Origin: Monocercomonoides exilis
Lineage: Eukaryota > Preaxostyla > Oxymonadida > Polymastigidae
Length of the DNA stretch: 53,346 nucleotides
NCBI GenBank assembly: GCA_001643675.2
Contig: LSRY02000080.1
Coordinates: 1-53,346 of the forward strand
Reading direction: 5' to 3'
The notes under the pieces are model-generated. The model did not search any database and was not told the origin of the DNA. It was given only the letters and a program-made list of their open reading frames with translations. Below, one piece after another: positions 12,057 to 24,344 of this stretch; the stretch's first letter is position 1, and each line of letters begins with the position of its first letter. The position numbers and the translations under genes were made by a program.

Positions 12057-13540
12057 AGTTTTGTATATAACAAACAATGACGACAGAAAGATAAAGAACT
12101 GAAGCAAAGAACTGTGAAATTAATATTGTTTGAATTAGAAAGAAATAATTTTAATCATATTGCTATCCAATCATTTAATAAAGAATTCAGAATTAATTGA
12201 ATTCAGAAATAATGAAACCGCTTTAAATTGAAAAAAAAACCAAAGTTCAATTGTTATAAACCGTTGAATTTAAAAAAAGAAAGTTGTCAAAGAAGTGATG
12301 CATTTTATTTTTTGATTTATAGAATTGTATTTTGATATTATAAGTTAAAACTGCAAGCTTCACATTTCTTCTTTTAATATTCATTCGGTTGTGTTTTTTT
12401 CATAATGTTAAATGTTATTTCGCAAAGATTATTTCTTTTATTCTTTATCTTTCAAATATAAACTTGTTCTACAGTTCTTTATTCAAAGATTTATGAGAAA
12501 AAAAGATAAAAAGCTTTCACACACAGACATTTGAATCTATCCTTTCAAACAAGATTAAAATTTATTCGTTTGCTTGGGAAAATATGTGATATAACAATGA
12601 AATGTTTGTTAACAAACAAAACAAGATTGATAATCAAAATGAAAATAGCGGAAACAAGATCTTAACTTTCAACGAAGAGAAAACAGCTATTAATTTCTTG
12701 TCTTAATGAAACGATCATAAAAAAAAGATTGAATGAATTTCGTTCAGCTTATTCAATTAAAGTGAATAGAAAGGAAATAACCTGTTTGTGTCTTTATGTC
12801 AGAAGAGCTTCAGATAAAATAATTAGCTTTTTTGAGAAATAAGGATAAAAAAAATATGAACTTTCCACAACGAATTAATATTCCATGAAAAATCTTTCAA
12901 TACAATTGCTGTCTTTGATTGATTTTTAAATATTCAAACAATAATGAGTCAATATACTGAAAACATAAACAAACGCTATTAAAATTGAAAAACAATCACA
13001 CAGAGAATTTCATAAGTTGTGGAAGAGAAATTTTCAATAAATGACAAGGATGTGGCAGATGAAAAACAAATATCACATTCTATATGGACAAACTCGTTTT
13101 TATTCATCCAAATATTCATCAATAAAAATTTACAACTTCAAATATTATATTATGGAAAATCCTGACAAATTAAATGGTTTCAATTTGGATGAGTGTGGAA
13201 TATTTTTTTATTCATAAATAAATGATCAAAAAACATATATCATTAAAGAATGAATATCAAATAATTATTCTTTCAAAAGAAAAACAATTCAATAAATTTC
13301 ATAAATATAAACATTTCTTTTTTGTGAAAAACTGTGGGACGAAACTGACTGACGTGGATATGAAACGTTCGTGTGACGTAAATGTTTATTATAAATATCA
13401 AAAACTATAATATTTACTTCAAAAAAATTTTTTATTAAAAAATGACTGATGTGCTCCAAGTTTCATTATGCCTTTAAGTTTTTCAAAAAAATCTGCTAAT
13501 GAAAAAAGTTAGATAAAATCGTAATATGTACATAACATGG

Positions 13541-13740
13541 CTAATCCTTTTTGAAACAATCCTTTTGCTCGAGTTTTGAACAAAAAATTATAATTTTTTG
13601 TGGGAACACTTTTTCAAAAGTGTATCGATTATGTTAATTGATAGATATTATAATCTCAACACACTTTTGAAAAAGTATTCCCACAAAAAACAATTTTCTG
13701 TTCAAAATTTGAACGAAAATATAGTTTAAAAAAGGAATAG
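13541..13740. mobile_element. Hairpin (MITE-like) element of about 200 bp
   Basis: An imperfect inverted repeat is centred at 13642. The core arms read TGTGGGAACACTTTTTCAAA and its near-complement ending ATTCCCACA. The similarity extends outwards through TTTTGAACA to CTAATCCTTTTT on the left and AAAAAAGGAATAG on the right. It is AT-rich, has no coding capacity and lies between the right end of the large inverted duplication and the XRN1 stop codon. It fits a miniature inverted-repeat transposable element; a structured RNA or an XRN1 3'-end signal is less likely. Confidence 0.6.
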
Positions 13741-13798
13741 ACACAAAAATAATAAAAGGAAGCAAAATATAAATATCTGATCTTCAGAGGAAATCAAT

Positions 13799-16700
13799 TT
13801 ACATCCCCACTGCTTTTTTCATAATTAGAGGAATATCAGCAAGAGAATTAATAAAATGGCTTTTCTCTTCATTTTTGAATGGAGTTAAAGAAAGGAATTG
13901 AGAGGATATACATTCTCCTTCTTCAACACTATTTAGGGCTTTTGATGTAATTTCTTTAAAACTTTGAACTTCTCTTCTAACCAATGAAGTGCAAAGCTTT
14001 TGCTCGGGGAAAAGAATATCTTGAATCTTGCGAAACGGACTCGTAAATGAAGCATATCTGTACACATCATCTGCAGCAACGTCGTAAACACAAAACAATT
14101 TTTCCTTCTTTTCTTTTTCAATGTTTTCTTCTTCTTTTTTCGAAGTTTCATCACACCCGATGCTTTTTTCATCTTCTCCATTCTCAAAATGACAACACAA
14201 AAACGGCCGCTCCCAACACACTGTCACAGAACACACATTATTCGACTGACGATACGCAAGTTTCTGAGTTGTCCGTACTGAAGAGCTCAAGGAATCACAT
14301 GAATTTTCCAAAAGCGGTTCGATAAGGAATGGATGGTCGCACGGAATCGAAGAGTGCTTATAACCCCTTGTAGAACATCTGGAACAGTCAACTGCATCGC
14401 TTCCAACAGCAGGTGTTTGAAGAACCTTTGCATGCATTGGGCATATGTCGTAGTGAGAGGGGGTGGGGTATGCTGAGGCAACAACTCGGCCTAACGTCCC
14501 AAAAGGAACGAGTCCAGTTGCAGCAACTGACACAACACGATCACCGATGCGCAGCTGCCCGCCAGCTGTGTCGCTTCCATCGTAAGTAATACTGCGAATC
14601 GCAGAAACAAGGCACTTTGGATGTATTGAGCATGTCACCTGAATGCGCGCTCCTTTTGCTTTTTCGTTCTTTGAAAGAACGTCAGTTGAAGAAGATGGCA
14701 AGCCTCTTTCATTTTCATCACAAGTGAAAGTATTCTTCAACCATCCACTTTCTTTCTCATATCTGTCCATCACATTCATCCCCATTTTCGTAAGTTTCAT
14801 TGAAGTGCATTTACCGGCTTTTGTTCCAGACTGCTTGAACATCAACTCCATCTTCTCATTCTTCCAACTTTTGAATCTTTTCATTTCTTTCTCTTCATCG
14901 ACAAAACCGAACAAGGAAGAAGCATCACATTCCATCTTGTGATTTGGAATTGAAGTGAATACTTCACACAAATTAAACACATTTGGAAATTCCTTTTTGT
15001 ATTCCTGCAACATCTGCATCGCTAAACTCGAGTATTCTGCACAGCCCTTCATCGGATTGAAACGCGCATATGGAGGAGAGTGAATGTTTTTAACTAGATC
15101 AATGAATGGGAATGATAAAGTTACCTCTGAAACATAGAAAACTTTCTCTACATCCGTTTTTTTATCCTCTGGCAGATCTCTTTGGTTATTTGCATTTGAA
15201 TTCCTTCGAATTCTTTGCTCTTTACACCAGATTTTAATAGCAGATTCAGAACCACTATAATCCTCAATCTTCTTTTCAACAACTCCATTCAATCGGTCTG
15301 CATGGAAACATCCTTTGTAAACGCGATAAGCATCGATAATCAACTGACCTCTTTTCTCGCGTTTTCCGCTATTTCTTTTCCTGAAGCGAATTCTCTTTGT
15401 GAGTGTTAAAGAAAAGTTAGGCATTGTTAATATAAGAATGGTTAAATGAGACACGTGTAATAACTTTGAAACTTCATCCACATCAAACCATAAAAATGAA
15501 GATGGCAAATAGGAAGAAAGAAGATTTGGATAAAGTGAATATTTTGGAGGAAGAATAGTCAGTTTTGTGCCACTTTCTGCTGATCTTTGGCTCAAAATTT
15601 CTGAATGCAAAAGAGTAAATGGAATATTGCTGAATAAGCTTGCTTCTTTCCCTGAAATTTGTTCCTCAAATGCATCAAATTCAACCTTTATTATCACATC
15701 TTTATTTTTATCATCCGCATTTGCTTTCATATTATCTCTGTTTTCAACCATTAATTCTTTATCTGTCGCATTGCAAACACTCAAAACAGATCCAGATGCA
15801 GTCAGAAGAGCGAGTGGATGAGGAATAGAAGAGATAGAAACAGGAACAAGCTCTCCTGAATCATCTCGTCTTGATACAGAAAGGACACTCAGATTGCTTC
15901 CACAAACGCATATTACATCGCTTGGAGACAAAGACGGGGTTTCAGTCGGAAATGATTGAAAGGCTACAAGTTGCTGTTTCAATTCAGCTAATTGTTCTGA
16001 CGTCGCATTAACTGTTTCAGCAAACGAAGGGATTGCTGATATTAACTGTATTGGCACACACATTGCATCACCCACGTTGTATTCAGCAGAAACCACTTCT
16101 TCATCATAATCATAGATGTCGTTGAGCATGCTTTCACTATTAAATTTTTCTTTTCCATTTCCCTTTTGTGGATTCCAAACATCACATATCCCAATCTTTC
16201 CGTCTGTTGCAGATCTTGTAGAGTAAAAACCATACAGTCCCTTTTCCAGTCTTCTTTGTGCTCTCTCCAAATCTGCTTTGCTCACCTCTTCTCCATCAGC
16301 TCGACTTCTCTGTACCAATTTTTCGGCTTCTGCGTAATTTAACATAAATTTCTTTTTTTCATATTTGAAATCATTATCATCATCATCATCATCATAGTCT
16401 TCATCTTCTTCAACTGTATCATTTGGATTTGTATATATTCCCCAACTTTGGTATTTATTTTGTTTCTGTAGCTCATCGTTCATTTCTTTTTCTTCCTCCT
16501 CCACTCTCTTCATCTCGTCTTCTTTCATTGCTCTTCTCCTCTTTCTCCATCCTTTTTTCATTGAGCACAAAGGGTGCACATAGCACAAAATACTCGATGT
16601 CTTTCCCACATCAATGCCTTGCTTTTCAAACTTATTTTTAACGAACAAGAATCTACTTCTAAAACATCCATCAGAAAGTGGCTGAAGAGGAACAGAACGA

Positions 16701-18622
16701 GCAATCAAGCGAGCAAAAAGAGAAGGGCAGTTCAAAGAAAGAACGTAATGAATCTGAAGAATAGATTTAATGAAGGAAGCAGACAAACAAGTGCTTTTTG
16801 ATCGTTTGGCACGAGGTGTTCCTCTGTTGAAGCTTTTGTTATCATAACTTTGGGATTCGAATTGCGCTTGCGTTCGTGAAGCAGATGCAGTGGCGGAATA
16901 TGGAAAAGAAGTCGAAGGAGAAGGAGAAGAGGAAGAAGGAGAAGAAGAAGGAGAAGAAGAAGATGACGATGAGGGAGAGGAAGGAGAGGAAGGGGTTATG
17001 GAACGAGGGGAAAGAGAAGGGGATGTGAAGGAAGAAGAAGAAGAAGAAGAAGTAGAGGAAGAAGAAGAATCTTTCTGGTTTTTTGGAAAGCAGCACTGTG
17101 ATTGCGAGTGGTCAGATGGAGAATGAGATTGGGAATTTTGATTTCTCATTCCAGAAAAATTTTCAAGTCTCTGAGTATTTTGATGTGGCGAAGGGGGTAC
17201 GCATAAATGCTGTGATTCTTCTTTACAAGTTTCTTTTGTCTGCACTTCATTCAGTGTTTCATTGCTGTCCATGCTGTCTTTTGAATCATCAAACAATTTC
17301 ACTTCGTTATCATCTATCTCTTCATCGAAATCATCATCATCAGCATCTTCTTGACTTTTGTTGTGTTTATGTCTGAGCGTTTCATTCTTCCACATTGCTT
17401 TCATTATCTCGCAAAATATTGCTTCCTCTTCCCTTGCTTTTTTCCATTCTTTGTATTCTTCCATTGTTTGTTCATCAATGTCTTCACAAGAACCAAATCC
17501 AGATAGCTCTGAAAGTCTTTCTTCTTTCATTTTACTCTTAAATTCATCCATCTTTCTCTCCAATCTCCTCATTTTCAGTTCTTCCTCTTCTTCCCTCTCG
17601 CTTGCCATCGGGTCGAGGACAAAACTAATTCCCGGCGCATCAATTCTGTACACTCTCGCTGGAATCAAATGGGGATAAGAAACATAGCACACACACCCAA
17701 CAAGCAACCGAAGCACATCACTGACCATCTGAAGTCGTGAGGAACATGAAAGAGAGGCAAAAGAACGAGGAAGAAAAGTTCTTAGATCAAGTTTCGTTAA
17801 CGAAGAAGAGTGAGATAACATCTTTGTCATTTCTTCTTTCAGCTTTTCTTTCTCCTCTTTTTCATCGTCTTCATCGCTTTTCTTTGAGGAATCTGTATCC
17901 ATATCTGTATTTTCCTCGATCTTGCTTGATTTATCAAACATTTTTCCATTCATTTTCATCGCGCCGTCATTCTCATCCTTCGCCTCTCTTCTTCTGTTCA
18001 CATCTTTTCCATCTTGAAGTTGTTGATGCAGCTTTTGCTGTTCTCCTAAGTTGTTGATTTTTTGCTCTTCAAGTCTTTCTCTCTTTTCAATGCTTTCATG
18101 TTGCTCTTTCGTCTTCTTTGTACTCTCCTCTTGCACATTTTCATTATCCATTTTTGTGAAAAGAAGGTTTCCTACACAAATAATCGGTGAGGTACAATCC
18201 GAGTCGTTCGAAAAAGAATTCATCTTCTTATTTTGATTAAAGGCAGCCTGATTTAAAAGAGATTTGCTAAAGCAGTCAATTTCTCTCAATATTTCTTCTT
18301 TTTCTTTTTCTCCACTTCTATTTGCTTTTTCTTTCTTCGGATTCTCTTCTTTTTGTCCTGTCAAATAGGGAGAATTCGTTAAGCAACTCACACTTGGAAC
18401 TGTCATCGGTATCCGATTGGCTGCTGAAGATGGCAAAGGAAGTGAATGTGAGAAGAAGAACGAAATAGAAGGCTTGCGCAGAACATAAAGCGACGAAAAG
18501 CCAGAACGAAGATAAGAACCAGGAAGGAGCTTTGACTCAAATGGAATGAAATTTTCTCTCCAAGACTCGATCGAACCTGAACATGAGAAGATATAAAAAA
18601 AAGTGTTACGCCAATGGGATAT

Positions 18623-18674
<52 letters not shown>

Positions 18675-18754
18675 TAGATAGATAGATAGATAGAGATAGA
18701 GATAGAGATAGAGATAGAGATAGAGAGAGAGAGAAGAGAGATAGAGATAGAGAT

Positions 18755-18813
<59 letters not shown>

Positions 18814-21800
18814 ATTTATTATTTAGCGTTCGAATAAATATTAATAAATAAATAAATAAAAATAATTTTCAAAAGTGTTAATCAAAATTTCAAAAAATAA
18901 AACCAAACCTGAAGTTGAGTATGTCTTCAAGTCGTATTCATCTGTCTCCTCAAGCGGCAAATCTGAATGGGGCTCTGCTCTGAACACCACAACTCGACAT
19001 TGCTTGAGTGAAGGGAAAGTCAGAGTTGCAGAAGCAGGCGAATCGGGGTACAGAGGCGGCTCTAGCAAACGAGACGGATATGCTGCCTCTATCTTGGCCT
19101 CTTCTTCATTCTCAATTGACACAAGCTCTTCGTTCAATTTGTTTCGGATGTCTAATTTCCTTTCTTCATCATCATTTTCTTTTTCCTCTTCTTTTCCCCC
19201 TTTCTCTTTCACTCTTTTATCTTCCTCCTTTCTCCACTTCTCAATCGCCTCTTTCCTCTTCTCCATTGCTTCCTCTCTAATCCTCTCCATTTCTGTTTTC
19301 CTCTCCGGATGCTTCGGCCCCATTAAAACCAGGTTCCATTTTATTTGATTGCGCTTCATTTCTTCTTTGCTGACTTTCGGATAAAGCTCTTCTGCAGCTT
19401 TGATGACAATAGCTGGGTCAATAAGCGGAAGAAGGGCAATCGATCCTATATGAAGTGAAACAATCTTTTCTCGGTCTATGATATCGTCTGTTGGGAGAGG
19501 CTTGAAAGGAAGGAAAGAGGAAGAGGAAGAGGAGGAAGAAGAAAATGAAGAGGTGGACGATGAAGATAATAGTGCAGAAGATGCATTTGTTTTAGAAGCT
19601 GAGAGACCATTCTTACCTTGTTGCATATTCTCAACACACGATCTTTCCTTTCTATTCTCTTCTTCTTCTTCATCTTTCCATATCTTATCATCCATCGTAT
19701 ACTTCACCAGCGCTTGCTTATTTCTTTTTAAAAATCTATCGGGCGTGAATCCATTGTCAACATATAGTGTGGAATCAATGTATTTTGAAAGCGGAGAAGA
19801 AGAAGAATTCAACAAAGATCGAAGAGGCTGGGGAAGAATATGTGAATAGATTGGATGCAGCACAGAAAGCAGCTGCTCGAAAGGACGAAGAGGTTGACTA
19901 AGTTCAAAGGGATAGAGCGAGTCTGCAATGATGACAGGGAAAACAAGGAACAAAATGAAAAATGATAAAAGATAAGCAGAATGAATTCAAATCGAAAGGT
20001 AGTGGAAGCAAAAAAAAATTTTTTTTCGTTTTTCGAAAAATAATCATAAAATAGTTTTCAAAATGTCATTTCAAATAGAATTTTTTGAGGAGATAAGAAG
20101 AGAATGAAGAGGAAGAGGTGAAAAAAGACAAAGACAAAGATGAATGCAAAAATTTGGGTGAAAAGATTAAATATATTGCATCAAGTACTCTCGTTGGGAA
20201 TAAGATATTCTCTAATTCCTTCATTCGATTATTCCTTTCATCGTCTTTCTTTGAAATTATTTTTTATTTCCTTTCTTTTAATAATTATTACAAGCAAACC
20301 TATTTTATCTTTCTCCTCGCATTCCTTCCTTCCTCTCTCAAACTTTTCTGTGAACTGCGAAAGACACACAAGATCGCTCAGCAAAGGAGGATAAAAAGGA
20401 GAATAATGATAATTCCAGGAGGGGCAGCCACGCGTGTAATACAAAAAGACGAATTGCACAGCGGTGATGTAATCAGAGACAAGATTGAACAGAGGATGGG
20501 AGTTGGAAGAAGAAGAAGAAGAAGAAGAAATTTCTTTTTTTCCTCTTCCTCTTTTCTTTTTCTTTTCCTTCTTTTTCTCTTTCATCTTTCCTCCATCTTT
20601 TTCTAAAATACCCATTGATGCATCACATGAAGAAGAACAAGAAGAAGAAAATGATGATGATGATTTATCTTTTCCATTCGCTGTTTCGTTATCATCAATA
20701 GATCTCTTTATTTCAGCTGCTTCTCTGAGATCTGGCAGTGGTAAAGGGAAATGGAGCTTCATTTTGTAATACATTTCTCTCCAAGTGAGATCAGCAAACT
20801 GAGTTGGTTCTGTTAATGAATGGAAAGATAAAGAATCAGAAGAAGAAGGAAATTGAAGCGATGATGGATTTCTTGTCCCATTTCCCCTCATTCGCGGAAA
20901 CATCAAATCACTCACAGTTTTGCTCTCCTCCTTCGCCAACTTCTGGCAGATCGCTTCGAATGCTCCCCAGTCTGTCACCCACCCCCTTTCTGTGAGAAAT
21001 GAGTGCATTGTCGGAAGAACCTCTTTGTAGGCAGTCAGGATCTTTGGAATCGCACGTTTACAGACTTCCAGCGACACAATACGGGGAATGAAGTCGTTTC
21101 CGAGGAGAAAGCAGAGGAGCACGAAATCGTCAAGCACTCGCTCAAAGTCAAAGTGGAAAGATAAAAGATGTTTTGAGGAAGAGTTGGAAGAAGAAGAAGT
21201 GGTAGCAGTAGAAGAAGAAGATGATGTTGACGAAGAGAATTCAGATGCATGTGTTACTTCTTTCTGAGAAGATGGAACATTTTGAGCTTTTTCTGATGTT
21301 TTGATATTCGTTCTTGCAACATTTTTTGTTTCATCCAAAGCATTTCTTCCTTTTTCCTCTCTTTCTCTACCGAATCTTCTGTTCATGCTGTTGTCACTGT
21401 CAACTTTGTCATCGTGCATAAACTCTTTGAACCACATCCCCAAGTATTCTCTGAGAATGTTGATGTGCAGAAACTGCAGCTTCATGCGGTGGTTCAAGCC
21501 GAGCTGAGGGTTGTTATTCGACGAACCATTAATCTCTCGCAAAATCACAATGTTTCGCTCGTGTGTCAGCAGTGCCAGCATTATTAGATCTGCATCTCGT
21601 CCGAATATGCAGTGCGATGTGGACGGGTCGTAGCCCTTCTCCCGCCTCTTGTTGCGGATGAATGATATGATTTTGTGTTCTCCTTCGCCTGGAACATCGC
21701 TTCCGGAGATAATCACCTTCAGCCCTTCCCACGCTTTATCTGTACTCATTCTCATCTGCGCATAGTATTTCACCCACTTTTTCAGTTTGCGCATAAGGTT

Positions 21801-22534
21801 TGTTCCTGGCATGACGCAGTCTTTGTAAAGATCGTGCTTTCCTTTTTCAATTTCACTGTGAGTCTCTTCAACCATTACAGCTTCAAATGCAGATAAATAC
21901 CACCCTCGTCTTTGAGGGCGCACTTTTGTCATTGGTGCAACTCCTACATTGTTATTTATTTATGAAAATTTCAAAAAAATAATTCTTCAAAATAATTTGA
22001 AATCAAGCCATCCATGGCGAAATAAACAAGCTTCTTCGGCCTGGCAGCTAGAAACAATCTGTCGAATGTTCGAAATACTTCTGCCATAGCTTCTTCTTCA
22101 GGGCATTTACTTTTTAATAATAATTCATTCCGAATAATATCAAGAGCAATTTCGTTAATATCCAAGTATAAGTTATCTTTCAAAAAATAGTGAAAAACGT
22201 TAAAATTAAAAATGAGGTAAAAAAATACAAAAATAAATAAAAAAATAAAAAATACAATAAAAAAATAAAAAATAAAACATTAAAACATTAAAAAATTGAA
22301 AATTGAAAAATTGAAAAATTGAAAAATTGAAAAATGTGAAATGAAAAAAATAAAATACAAAAATAAATTCCAAAAATTTGAATAAATCGGAAAATACCGA
22401 TATCAGGAGTAGATAAAGGATCTACTGGTGAAAATATTAATGGATAATGTTCACTCATCCATCTATCATATCGCGTAATAAACTCAAATAAAGCTAAATA
22501 CATTATCACACTTAAGCAGATTTGGTACTCCCAT
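13799..22534 (-). CDS. XRN1: XRN1-type 5'-3' exoribonuclease
   Basis: Cytoplasmic exonuclease that degrades decapped, 5'-monophosphate RNA. Six exons are inferred: 22512-22534, 22398-22462, 22009-22176, 20300-21943, 18904-19922 and 13799-18577; all phases agree and give about 2,565 residues, well above the usual 1,500 to 1,700. The start MGVPNLLKWMSEHYPLI matches the family. Acidic active-site segments are present: DNLYLDIN, PGEGEHKI (residues near 176) and GRDADLIML (near 206). A second conserved segment with YPFELSQPLRPFEQLL follows, then long Ser- and Asp/Glu-rich insertions, and near the C-terminus an SH3-like segment with GDRVVSVAATGLVPFGTLGR. Intron 3 (21944-22008) appears to be GC-AG. 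The residues expected to bind the 5' phosphate are unusual (PQRRGWYL where the family has Q-R-S-R-R-F). XRN2/Rat1 is less likely because of the long C-terminal region. Confidence 0.9.
18626..18810. repeat. (GA)n / (GATA)n microsatellite in an XRN1 intron
   Basis: Dinucleotide GA runs flank GATA and GAGATA repeats. It lies wholly within XRN1 intron 5 (18578-18903) and explains much of that intron's length, while most other introns here are under 90 nt. Confidence 0.97.
22286..22336. repeat. A-rich decamer repeat in an XRN1 intron
   Basis: Tandem copies of AAAAATTG-like units lie within XRN1 intron 2 (22177-22397). The rest of the intron is built of A-rich simple sequence with scattered AAAATAAAAA motifs. 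Confidence 0.8.
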
Positions 22535-23040
22535 TTATGAAACACAATCGTTCAATAAAAGAAAAAAATATTTAATTTCTTTTTTTGAAAAAGAAGATCA
22601 CAATAAGTGTAATATTTTTTGAATGAGCTGCAAAGATTATCATATAAAAATCGATAAGCCAACCATTTTAATAACGAGAAGTTAAGAAGGTTGTTTTTTT
22701 TCAGGATTTCAAAACGTGATCAAAATTTATATATTTAAAGTTAACTTTATAAATGACTTGGGGTAAAATGTTTGCAATTATGAAAAAATCTAAGATTTAT
22801 TCCAAACTTTTTCTGCAATTTCATCACAATAAGTCAACCACAACAATGCAAAAAAACATTGAAATTTATGAAATAATAAGAAAAATACTTTAAAATATTG
22901 AATGGAACATGATTCATAAAGCAAAATATTCTGTCCCACTTCATATCTTCACCGAAGAGGGAAGATGTTGAACAATTTTAAAAAATGTTAAAGTTCAGAC
23001 ATTTGAAAAATTTGACGTGCATAAAATGACCATGAATCAA
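22535..23040. other. Intergenic region between XRN1 and the HGH1-like sequence
   Basis: AT-rich DNA between the XRN1 start codon and the first HGH1-like coding. I see no coding signal. It probably holds the XRN1 promoter region, but no conserved promoter element can be named. Confidence 0.45.
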
Positions 23041-23044
23041 GAAT

Positions 23045-24300
23045 AATTAACAGGATTTTCCACAAATCCAAAAACAAGACAAATACTGGTGTCGTTGGAC
23101 TAAATGAGATACGGAAGCTTCGAATTGACGCCCAAGAAACTGCACATGCATCTTTTATATCTATTGTTAACATAACTTCTGATCGTCCCTCTTGTCTAAA
23201 ATTTACTCGACTTTACAAAAAAGATCCAATTGAAGCGGAATTGAAAGCGAGCGATCAGTCAAATGATGAACATCAAAAGGGCAGTTCTAAAGAATTATTT
23301 TCTTTGTTTCTGGATGAAGTAAGTTGAGATGATTATATATTTTACTCCACATTTGCAGTGATATCGTCGAATATTACAAGATATCCCGTGGCACTGGATT
23401 TGTTGTTTCACACAATTTGTGTTAAAAATGCTCTTACGAAAATGGAAAGCATAGCCCACGTTTTGATGCGGACATATCAATTTTGAGATTTGCTTACTGC
23501 TTTTTGAAATCAACTCAATATGCTGAAGAGGTGAAAAGCTCAAAAGATAAAGTTCAATTTGGCGGTTCATAACACTGGGTTACATCGGAGCTGATGAGCA
23601 TATAATAACTTCCAGAATGCAGAGCAGTCCTCCTCCAAAGGCAAAAACAACGAAGTATTTCATCATCCGCTTCTTCAACAGCTTCTGTAAGCCTTCCTCG
23701 TCCGATACTTATTGGAAATTTGATTCCTTTTATAAGGCATATTGACTTAATGCGTCGCGGAGGAATTATGGGCACCATACGCAACTGTCTGGTGGAAGGA
23801 AGCGAACTTTTAAGATTACTTGGCCCCTCTTTAAATTCATCGGCAAGTTCATCAACTTCTTTTCCAACAGAAACATCGACAGAAAAAGCCGAGCACCCTG
23901 GTTTTGATCTGATAGCTTCGCTTCTCCAGACGATGCTGATGAAGATGGAGAATATTGGCCAGGCGAGCTTGCTGAATTACCTGACATTTTGTCTCAGAGA
24001 CTGCCTCGCAACACCGCAAAAGAGAAGATGAGAAAAATAGCACAACAGCTTACTTCATCTTCAGATGGCACTGAAGATAAAGGCAGTGCAGAATACAAAG
24101 AGCATCAGAGGGAAGCGGAAAGCGATGGGACGGGTTCGATTGGATATGCGGGCAAAAATCATTGTGGACAGAGTAGCAAAGAGGAAGATGATGACATGTT
24201 CTACACAAATCGTGGTGCATACGCGCTATATGGATGAGATCAAGATTCTAAAAAGTATTTCAGTGAAATGTCCATCAACGTCACTCCATCTTTTTCCAAT
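23045..24300 (+). pseudogene. HGH1-like (FAM203) armadillo-repeat protein, decayed
   Basis: HGH1 is a chaperone-linked armadillo protein that helps fold elongation factor 2. Pieces in family order but in different frames are: ETAHASFISIVNITSDRP (about 23125), SSNITRYPVALDLLFHTI (about 23365), LPECRAVLLQRQ (about 23615), IPFIRHIDLMRRGG then IMGTIRNCL (about 23730-23790), DADEDGEYWPGELAELPDIL (about 23925-23985) and VRLDMRAKIIVD with CSTQI (about 24135-24220). The pair RRGG-(I/V)-(M/V)-GT-(I/L)-RNC is diagnostic of the family. Stop codons and frame changes separate the pieces and only one (about 23318-23360, GTAAGT...TTTGCAG) looks like an intron, so at least three frameshifts remain. It could be a real gene if the sequence has several errors, but a pseudogene is more likely. 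Confidence 0.6.
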
Positions 24301-24344
24301 TCCTCTTAATATATGCTTCAACAAAACAGCTATTTCCCTTTAAT

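Larger units (their letters stand above)
1932..13388. mobile_element. Giant inverted duplication carrying two hAT transposase copies
   Basis: The sequence from 1932 rightwards reappears as its reverse complement ending at 13388. Paired positions sum to 15320 in the outer part and 14741 near the centre; the change is explained by minisatellite length and small indels. The arms are 1932-7254 and 7487-13388 around a unique loop at 7255-7486. Both outer ends read TAAACATTTACGTCACACG inwards. No 8-bp hAT-type target duplication is visible; a flanking TA on both sides is possible but cannot be told apart from the repeat itself. The arms are nearly identical but differ by several one-base homopolymer indels, at least two substitutions, a 45-nt deletion and about 21 minisatellite units. 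This suggests one recent duplication in head-to-head orientation, or a foldback transposon. It lies inside or at the end of the Merlin-type transposase gene. Confidence 0.85.
7487..13388. repeat. Right arm of the inverted duplication
   Basis: This is the right copy, in opposite orientation. It starts with TAAACCATTGCGGC at 7487, then has the plus-strand hAT copy, the expanded minisatellite, and 1.3 kb of AT-rich, apparently non-coding DNA (12057-13388) matching 1932-3263. It is longer than the left arm because of minisatellite expansion, but lacks 45 nt inside the transposase gene. Confidence 0.85.

Noticed and set aside
3213-12107. Long Leu/Ser/Pro and Phe/Leu/Cys repeat frames on the other strand of the minisatellite
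   Set aside because: A 30-bp repeat without stop codons is open in several frames on both strands. The Lys/Glu frame is the only one on the transposase strand with a unique tail.
1932-13388. The inverted duplication as a pure assembly artefact
   Set aside because: The arms differ by substitutions, a 45-nt deletion, several indels and minisatellite length, and the loop is unique. An artefact from one molecule would give identical arms. It cannot be fully excluded without raw reads.
18578-18903. The GA/GATA microsatellite as a coding tract of XRN1
   Set aside because: It contains no in-frame continuation of the protein and lies between a good donor and acceptor that rejoin the frame in phase 0.
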